Positions 56,660 through 64,000 of a stretch of 64,000 nucleotides of DNA are shown here, in pieces. Source of the stretch: Lineus longissimus (lineage: Eukaryota; Nemertea; Pilidiophora; Heteronemertea; Lineidae). Location: positions 8,062,501 through 8,126,500 of the forward strand of contig NC_088313.1 in the NCBI RefSeq assembly GCF_910592395.1, in the 5' to 3' direction. Position 1 is the first letter of the stretch. Each line of letters opens with the position of its first letter. The translations under genes and the position numbers were made by a program. The notes below the pieces were generated by a model. That model was not told the DNA's origin. It worked only from the letters and a program-made list of their open reading frames with translations, and ran no database searches.

Positions 56660-56970
56660 CATTTCGTGTGGTTAGCAAATGAACTAGTCTAGCTCAGTTT
56701 TTTTTGTGGGGGATGTTTGGTGGGTGTACCCCGCCACTCAAAATGTCTTGCATTAGACATTCTTTAGACATGAATATGCTGAACATTTTTCAACGAATTT
56801 CGAAAGGTTTGCAAATGAGCTAGTCTAGCTTAGCATTTTGGGCGAGGCAATCAGAGATGTCTTGTGGGGTTCCACACCACTCAGTAGTCAATGGTAATTC
56901 TTGTGAACATGTACATGTGAATCTGCTGAACATAGTTCAATGAGTTAATAAACGAGCCAGTCAAGCCTAG
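56660..56970. repeat. Degenerate tandem repeat, unit about 135 bp
   Basis: GCAAATGAACTAGTCTAGCT at about 56676 recurs as GCAAATGAGCTAGTCTAGCT at about 56812. Both are followed by GTGGGG/ACCACTCA-type blocks, and a third partial unit lies near 56955. No gene. Confidence 0.6.
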
Positions 56971-57499
56971 TTTTGGTCCATTATTTATCCCATCCTCGCC
57001 ACAACGAGCTCGACAGACGTTCATTTCATTTGACATTGACCCTTTAGGAGCCTTGAAACACATACAAAAATTGATTAACTTTTCAGCTATGTTGACCCCC
57101 ACCCCCTGGGCACCTGCTTTACACAGTGTACCCCAAAAAACGCAACAGTCAGGAAAATTGTGATTGTGGGGAAACCAAATATCACAGCCATGTAAAATTG
57201 GTTTTGCTGGATGGGACAGAGCATAAGCTTCATTTTGATACAATGTGAAAGTTAATCCAGTTCCAGGTGGCTGCATAATCATTGTTTCACTAAGGTGAGG
57301 TAAAGTAATAAATGCCGCATGTTTCAATCCATGAATAAGGAACAGCAGAGCATCTTGATTTCAGACATGTTTAATAACAAAAACATAAGAAACACAGATA
57401 ATGTCACTTAAAATAACAAGTAAAAAAATGATGGCACTTTCAGCTCGTTTTATAAGAAAGTCACTTATGGCACTGCCTATGCAAGTATCTTAAGACCCC

Positions 57500-58694
57500 T
57501 TACTGTCCGACTGCCTCCACATGTCCACGCACCTCTGCTGATGCATTCCTGAGCCCGGCTCCGCATATGTGCAGCTGCCAATTCTCTAGAAGTTCATCAA
57601 CTTCTGATATGGTTTGGCAGATTCAGCAAGGTTTGCAGGCGGTGTGGTGAATACTGTGGACTCTCCTTTAGTCCACATGGGGTGAGTGAGGCCTTTCCAT
57701 TCTCACAACGAGAATAAACGAAATAAATGTATAGGTCCAGTATTGATACACACTTTTAATTACTCCACAAACTTGTATACCGCATACAGTTCACACTTAA
57801 GTGATCGAAACAACGTGAAGTATTCATACAGGAACGAAGTGACAATGAAGTTGCTTGAAACGTAACGACGTGAAGTGTAGTATTCATGAAGTGTTCATGA
57901 AGTGTTCATGAAGTGTTCATGAAGTGGTTCAATCTGCAATATTGAAAGTAAAAATCCTAAACATATTGATTCTATAAGAAACCTAAATTATCTCGTTAAA
58001 ACAGAAAACGACAAATCGAGAATTATAACTCTACTTACAAGGCTGGCTCTATCAAATCAACATAAACTGCTGGACCATCCGTCCAGAACGAAAGAATATG
58101 GGGCACATTTGCCACCTAGCCTACTTTAGGCCTTCACAGGCTGGACCATTTGTCCAGAAAGAAACAGAAGGGGCACTTTGCCACCTTGCCTATTTGGACC
58201 GTTTGTCCAAAGCAAAAGAAGAGGCACGTCTTGCCACCTTCACAACCTAGGTCTCACTGAATCTTCTAAAGTAACAAAGTTCTAACATCCTGAAAGTGAC
58301 CCATGGTCAAACCGATTTATGAAAGGCGTACCAGGACATATCACTCTTCAGAGAGGAAACTAACTGCAAGCTGCAGGAAGTTGTAAATTCTTGAGATGCT
58401 GGGTTGTATACTAATTAACGGTGACAGGCACCCACACCTAACTAACTTTAACAAGCATAAAGTACATGAGACATCATACAGACCTACATGACTGAGAAAG
58501 TAAATTATTAAATTGTGATCTATGAATACCTAGACATCAAATAAAATGCAAATACAAAACTACCAAAACCTATATGATGATTTTGGGCGTTACAAATACC
58601 TTGTCCTTCAAATAATTATCTGTAAAAGGGAAGGGGCATCGTCCTGTCCCCACCACAAGTATCGAAAAGTACCCCGTACCCCCAGCTAACTGTT
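57500..58694. repeat. Repeat-rich stretch with a mariner-like fragment
   Basis: 57621-57654 matches 58723-58756 (ATTCAGCAAGGTTTGCAGGC) and is a C-terminal fragment of the same mariner-like family. At 57884-57927 an 11-bp unit, ATGAAGTGTTC, repeats about four times. At 58060-58215 a roughly 60-bp unit (TGGACCATTTGTCCAGAA then GGGGCAC and TTGCCACC) repeats three times with changes. No intact gene. Confidence 0.6.
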
Positions 58695-58848
58695 GGAAAT
58701 TAGCTGCAAGATACGGTTTTGCAATTCAGCAAGGTTTGCAGGCAGTGTGTTAAATACCTTGTCCTTCAATTGACCCCACAAGAAGAAAACCCAAGGCGCG
58801 AGATTTGGCGAGCGTGGTGGCCACTCAATCTCATCATTCAGTGCCACA
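58695..58848 (-). pseudogene. Tc1/mariner-superfamily transposase, C-terminal fragment
   Basis: The minus strand reads EIEWPPRSPNLAPWVFFLWG and LKDKVFNTLPANLAELQNRI to a stop. Relatives have RSPDL(A/N)P, with D as the third catalytic residue. Here it is N. The middle of the protein lies apart at 59150-59470. Confidence 0.6.
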
Positions 58849-59149
58849 AACCTGTTACTAAAATGTTATTGGAGTTTCTCATGAACAATGAGGAACCTGC
58901 AAAACAAAACCTGCCAATTGGGGGCCCTGCAGGCAAGTGGACCATGGTTGTAATGAGAAAGCCATTTCCCGGATATTTCCTCCCTTAGTTACTCTACATG
59001 GGGAAATAGCACCAAAAATATTGTTTTATTGGTCCTTAATTCAACTTTGATGAGTTTTCGGGAAGAAATCAACAAAACTTAATTTTAATGGGAAATGCAC
59101 TGGAAGTGTACCTTTTAGTACTGGTGCTGCCATCTGCAGGTTCCTCATT

Positions 59150-59470
59150 ATCCGTCAACGGGGAGGGGTACCGTCCTGTGCTATCCACATGTAGCGAAAA
59201 GTACCTCTAACAAACTGTCGGAAATTAGCTGCAAGAACTGGCACAACATTGTTATTGATCATATTCAAGTAAACTTGACCATTTACGTTTTAAGAAAGGG
59301 TCTATGAGGAGACCATCCAAACAGTGAGTTTAGCCCGACTGTCATTTTTTCGGGATTCAAGATTGGTGGATTTCCTGCCTTGAAATCATCCGAAGTGAAT
59401 TTGTATTTTTCCTTGCAGATTTTCAATTTCTCTGCATTAGGAGCTTGCCGTGAGTAACGTTCAGGTCTGG
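59150..59470 (-). pseudogene. Tc1/mariner-superfamily transposase, middle fragment
   Basis: Minus-strand frames give RERYSRQAPNAEKLKICKEK-like sequence, then GQVYLNMINNNVVPVLAANF and TFRYMWIAQDGTPP, with the AQDG second catalytic Asp. A stop and at least one shift interrupt it. A second, shorter copy of the AANF segment lies near 58640-58715. Confidence 0.5.
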
Positions 59471-60149
59471 TCGTGCTAGGTTGCCGGCAGGTCAGACTGG
59501 TTTCTACTGGTAGCCTCTGGACCAGTTCACCTCTTCAGGTCAGGCTTAGGCCAGGTCAGGACAGGTGCTACCAGACTACCTACATGTTGCTTAGAGGTTG
59601 GACTCCATGAAGTCAAAAACTGTTTAGTGCAATTTGCTCTAATTTCCCTCCTGGACCATGGAAGCAGGTTTTCAGCTGTTCAGTGTCATTCAGAAATGCG
59701 GCTTAAATAGCACCTTACATGTTAGGGAATTGATAATAATTATTCTCTGCGATGGGACACTCACTCACACACCCCATATGACTCATAAAATCTGATAAAA
59801 CCTGCAAACCCCATTTCAAAGGATTTTGATTTGAAAATAAAAGAAAGAGGAGAGAAGTACACATTACCGTCAATCGGGGTGACTTTGAAAGTTTATAGAG
59901 TGGTTCTTCTTGCTCCAATTAAAGTGACATTACGTACAATCTCAACCTCATGAAAAATTATAGGGCTGAATTAGATACAAAAGAGTTTAAGAAGGCATAA
60001 GCTTGTGAGAGTCTACCTTTCAAAGTTACCCCCTAACCAGGGTGACTTGTGACTTGTGACTTGTCTGCTTTCCACCGCAGATCCGAGTTGCTTCACAATG
60101 TTACACTTTTCCACAGAAAGACGATTTCGCACAAATTTGCCTCATTTCT

Positions 60150-60990
60150 TTTTCTACTGATCTAAAATGGTCCTCTATTTGCTTTTCATTGGTCCGTAGA
60201 AGGCAACATCAAGTGGTTGCATCATGTGAGTCGAATTTTTGGGAATGCAAACGAACCTTATGTCATGTAGTACACATATGTGACTCGCTCCACCAAAACT
60301 AGGCACTTGTCGCATCTGAACTTGACAGGTTGATACGGACTTGTTGTTCATTTCCCTATTGTAGACCTTTTGTGAAATCTATTACAAACTGATTTGGTTA
60401 CATTTCACCAAAGGTCTAAAATAGGGAAATGAACAACAAGTCCGTATCAACCTGTCAAGTTCAGATGCGACAAGCGCCTACTTTTGGTAGAGCGGTTCAC
60501 ATATTTGCAGGACCCTAGGTGTGAAATAACATGAGAGACTGTCACCAATGATGACTTTGTGCCAGAAAGCTTTTTCACGGCTGATACAAATATCGTTTCA
60601 AACCAATCAGTGAAGCAGGTGGTATCGACCACTTTTGCTGCAGTTGTAACGAGTGCCTGGAGGTCCGCCAACAACCCAATTCTGCCAGAGACACTCTGCT
60701 TTGTATACCACATAGGGGGAAGCATATTTCCTACTGCAGAACTACAGAACATGAGGGAAGTGGAACTCTGTACTATCTTTGATTTACCCAGGATACTTTG
60801 TACCACGTTTGAATGTGCACTTTCTGACACCAGGATCATCGCATAGATTTGTTTCGTCGTAATCGAAGATGTTTTCAGGTAGAATGTCTTTCAAGCTTTT
60901 CGGCTTACTGTAGGGGAGTCTATACAACACCGCTGTGTCCGTCGTCCATTGTCGGCGTCTGTATCCAGTTTCAAAACAGTGGCATGACAC
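60150..60990 (-). pseudogene. pogo/Jerky-like DDE transposase, frameshifted and split by a MITE
   Basis: The minus strand shows LPENIFDYDETNLCDDPGVR with TFKRGTKYPG (first Asp), a shifted frame with IVQSSTSLMFCSSAVGNMLP, then GDSLSCYFTPRVL (second Asp). After the MITE come HDIRFVCIPKNSTHMMQPLD and VAFYGP (third catalytic region). At least three frameshifts are present. Removing the MITE (60279-60501) and one TA joins the last two parts in frame. Known: pogo-type transposases use TA targets. Confidence 0.7.
60279..60501. mobile_element. Palindromic MITE, TA target duplication
   Basis: A 223-bp near-perfect palindrome with arms of about 100 bases (containing AACTTGACAGGTTGATACGG and its complement). 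TA at 60277-60278 and 60502-60503 flanks it. It lies within the pogo-like transposase frame. Confidence 0.88.
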
Positions 60991-61014
60991 AAAAATCGAT
61001 ATGACCTAATTTTC

Positions 61015-62212
61015 AAGGTGTCACAGAGGTCAAATGGCGTAAATTGGCCGTTTGAGTGCAACCATGGCATGTTTCTTTACGCTTAAGCTGTGAACTTGAA
61101 ATTTCATATACATGACTCCCTACGTCATATAAGCTTACACTTAATTTCAGTCTGATCCGATTCTCGACTTGGCCACCAGGGGGCCAAAACTAAATGAAAT
61201 GGCCAAGGGCCATTGTGCTCACCGTATAGATATTTGGTGGTTAGGAATTCATCCTGGTTACGAAACATGCTGCATGTATAGCATATAGGTCAAACCAAAG
61301 TCGATACAACATGAGATGTATCGTTGCATGGAGTAAAACTACAATACAAATATCATCGAAAGTAAGTCACTAATAAGCAAGATATTGCTATTTTTCCTTT
61401 TTTTAGTTTTGGCCTCCTGGTGGCGAAGTCAAGAATGAGATCGGATCGAAATTTGGTGTCCGAGGTTACATGACGTAGGGAGTGATGTGTACCAAGTTCA
61501 TAGCTTTTGTGGTTGAGAAACGCGCCATGGTTACACTGAAACGGCCAATTTACGCCATTTGACCTATGTGACCTTGAAAACTTGGACATATCAAAAACCC
61601 TTATGATATGTGATGTATCCTTGCTAGGAGAACCTACCATCAAAATTTTATTGGAAATGAGTAACTCATAAGAGATATCACACTTTTTAGGTTTCCACTT
61701 CTGGCCCGTGGTGGCCAAGTCAAGAATCAGATTGGACAGAAATTCATTGTCAGAGGTTACATGACATAGGGAGTCATGTGTACCAAATGTCAAGTTCATA
61801 GCTTTAGAGGTTAAGAAACGTGCCATAGTTACACCCAAATGGCCAATTTACACCATTTGACCTCTGTGACATTGAAATTTAGGTCAAATCAAAAACCCAT
61901 AGGATATGTGATGTATCCTTGCTGGGAGTACCTACCATAAAGATTTCATCGAAAACAAGTCTCTAATTAGCAAGATATTGCACTTTATTACCTTTTTTAG
62001 TTTTGCCCCCTGGTGGCGAAGTCGAGAATCAGATCAGACCGAAATTCAGTGTCTGCGGTTATATGACAAAGGGAACCATTTGCACTAAATTTCAAGTTCA
62101 TAGCTTGTGTGGTTAAGAAACGTGCCATAGTTACACTGAAACAGCCAATTTACACCATTTGACCTCTGTGACCTTGAAAACTAGATATGACCTACTTTTC
62201 AAACATCTTTTT
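61015..62212. repeat. Degenerate tandem array, unit about 300-350 bp
   Basis: Recurring blocks TTTGACCTCTGTGACCTTGA, GTTAAGAAACGTGCCATAGT, TTTTGGCCCCCTGGTGGC and TGATGTATCCTTGCTGGGAG appear in fixed order about every 300-350 bases. The same blocks continue inside 62780-63720. Non-coding. Confidence 0.8.
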
Positions 62213-63788
62213 AGCTCAGCTGACTAAGTCAGCTGAGCTTGTCAAATGAGTTGTTCAGTGGCGTCCGTCTGTCCATCCATCCATCCGTCCGTTAAACCCA
62301 TGGTGCACATTTTGTAACCGTAAGACCTAGAGACTTCAATTTTGCATTTCTGGATACTTCTGGTCAAACTCTACTTTCAAAACAAAATTTGTCGCCATTC
62401 GACCTACTTCCTGCGAGCGAGAGTGCATGAAGGAAACTGGCCTATATCGGCCTAGGAGCAGCAGAATTAGTCGAAATATGCTCTAATATTAAGATAAAAT
62501 TCTTGAAAATCTATTTTATTGAGAAAAAGTTCAAAATTTTAACAGGAGAGGGCGGTACCTGCCTTTTAATTATTTCTGCCGATTCAAATTCCCGCCCGAT
62601 GACGTCATCCATCAATGAAGTCTCCTATTTGCCAGTTCTCAAAACATGGCAACTACACAACATGAAATGGCCAGGGCCATTGTGCTCACCTCATGTGGAG
62701 GAAAGATGGATAAAGAGCATGGTATTGTGTCATGTAGTGTTAGGTTTGATGTAGGTCCAAGCAATTACAATTTCCCCAAAATGGCCAATTTACAGTACAT
62801 TTGACCTATGTGACCTTGAAAAGTAGGTCAAATCAAAGAAGACCCCCGGTAACACATTGAATGGTTGTTAGAATTAGATGTACCTATGATATAAAATTAG
62901 TGCCAATCGGGCAAGTCATTACTAGAAATAATGGCATTTTGAAGAATTTAGGATTTGGCCCCCTCCCTGGAGGCCAAACGGCAAATCAGATCGCACCAAA
63001 CTTCGGTACCTGAGATCACCTGACCAAGGAGTACATGTGTACTTAATTTGTGATCAATAGTCATTGCAGTTAAGAAACGTGCCATAGTTACGTCCCGACG
63101 GCGACAGCGAATTTACGCCATTTGACCTCTGTGACCTTGACAAGAAGGTCAAATTAAAAACCTGTGTGACATATACTGTATGGTGGTTAGATGTACCCAT
63201 GATATCAAATTGGTGGCAATCGGGCAAGAACTTAAGGAATAATCACATTTTTAAGGTTTTTGGATTTTGCCACCTGGTGGTCAAGTGGTGAATCATATTG
63301 GACCAAACTTCGGTCCCTTAGATCACCTGACTAAGGGGTAAATGTGTACCAAATTTGGTATCAATAGTCTTTGCAGTTTAGAAACGTGCCATCGTTACAT
63401 CCTAATGGCCAATTTACACCATTTGACCTCTGTGACCTTGAAAAGGAGGTCAAATCAAAAACCCGGAGGATATATGATGCACCTTTGCTAGAAGTACCTA
63501 CCATATTTTTTTCAAAATTTCCCGACTACTATTAAGGGAGATATTGCATATTTTCACTTTTAACGTTTGGCCCCCTGGTGGCCAAACCATGAAACGAATC
63601 GGACCGAAACTTGGTCTCCAAGGTGTCATTACATAAGGGTACATGTGTACCAAGTTTCAACTCAATAGCTCTAACAGTTACGAAACGTGCCCTGCTAACG
63701 GACGACGGACGACGACGACGACGACAACGGACGACGGACGACGGACGCCACGGTTTGGGATAAGCTCACCTCTGCTAAGAGGTGAGCT
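62213..63788. mobile_element. Hairpin-capped non-autonomous repeat element
   Basis: The left end is a 12-bp perfect hairpin AGCTCAGCTGAC (62213-62224 with 62228-62239). The right end is an 11-bp hairpin AGCTCACCTCT (63763-63773 with 63778-63788). GTGGCGTCCGTC near the left end (about 62250) and its complement with a GACGGACGAC microsatellite near the right end (63708-63755) form a further inverted pair. No ORF. A known style of repeat in many marine invertebrates. Confidence 0.6.
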
Positions 63789-64000
63789 AAATAGCAGTAG
63801 CTCCAGGAATAAATCACTGTTCACTTCAGCTTCGTAATCGATTGTACCCCCACTTTATTGTGTTTTGTGTGGTGTTCCTATTCAATCAACGATGTAAGGC
63901 ATTATTATGTTGGTTTTAATTGAGAAGGTGCATTATAAGCGGCGTACGAAATACCGAAGCGGAGACAAAATGGTGGCATGTTGTAACTTACGCCATGTGC

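Overview
The window is animal nuclear DNA. It has spliceosomal introns with clean GT/AG borders, long intergenic spacers, many minisatellites and a dense population of metazoan transposable elements. The element set (PIF/Harbinger, MULE, BEL/Pao, DIRS-type, Helitron, a PolB self-replicating element, pogo and mariner-like remnants) and frequent strings such as taggccta and acatgtacatgta suggest a marine invertebrate. An echinoderm, hemichordate or lancelet-like animal is my guess from composition, not a proof. I see no convincing single-copy host gene, no rRNA, no tRNA and no CRISPR array. Nearly everything readable is mobile DNA, much of it nested.

Layout. (1) 0.7-11.8 kb: a minus-strand MULE-like transposase gene with a SWIM zinc finger. 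One of its exons is split by a 7,811-bp PIF/Harbinger element (3852-11662, TSD TTA, 276-bp terminal inverted repeats that look identical). That element has two apparently intact genes, a three-exon DDE nuclease and a MADF-BESS protein. Inside intron 1 of its transposase sits a second Harbinger (7953-10946, TSD CAG) with a Myb/SANT-like gene and a transposase broken by one TAG. (2) 14.3-16.1 kb: a long transposase-like ORF of unclassified type, cut at a 68-bp repeat whose inverted partner lies 40.5 kb away at 56.6 kb. (3) 17.1-23.2 kb: a broken OTU protease gene and a multi-exon broken gene of another DDE-like family. (4) 23.5-23.9 kb: 27-bp and 9-bp minisatellites. (5) 24.1-44.4 kb: a decayed PolB self-replicating element in two blocks (24.1-25.27 and about 35.2-44.39 kb). 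Between the blocks lie a nearly complete Helitron (3' end at 25272, Rep-helicase 28054-32271), a BEL/Pao gag-protease fragment and a 24-bp minisatellite. The right edge of the PolB element cuts a second BEL/Pao gag at 44395. (6) 46.7-56.2 kb: an element with 27-bp inverted repeats and TSD ATTT, carrying a multi-exon DDE-like gene. That gene's last exon is split by a 1,054-bp MULE-type non-autonomous element (9-bp TSD), and a DIRS-type retroelement follows it. (7) 57-64 kb: mariner-like fragments, a pogo-like transposase split by a 223-bp palindromic MITE (TSD TA), and a repeat region ending in hairpin-capped elements.

The least conventional part is the PolB element. It encodes a protein-primed type B polymerase with N-terminal SAP-like repeats, an HNH nuclease gene, a zinc-ribbon protein and a compact plus-strand array of small membrane and structural-type genes. 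Three starts in that array overlap a polyadenylation signal (AATAAATG). I found no retroviral-type integrase, packaging ATPase or adenain-type protease in what remains, so it is either a truncated Polinton/Maverick or a different PolB lineage. Gene assignments for its small proteins rest on layout and weak resemblance. All exon borders, TSDs and repeat matches were read by eye.
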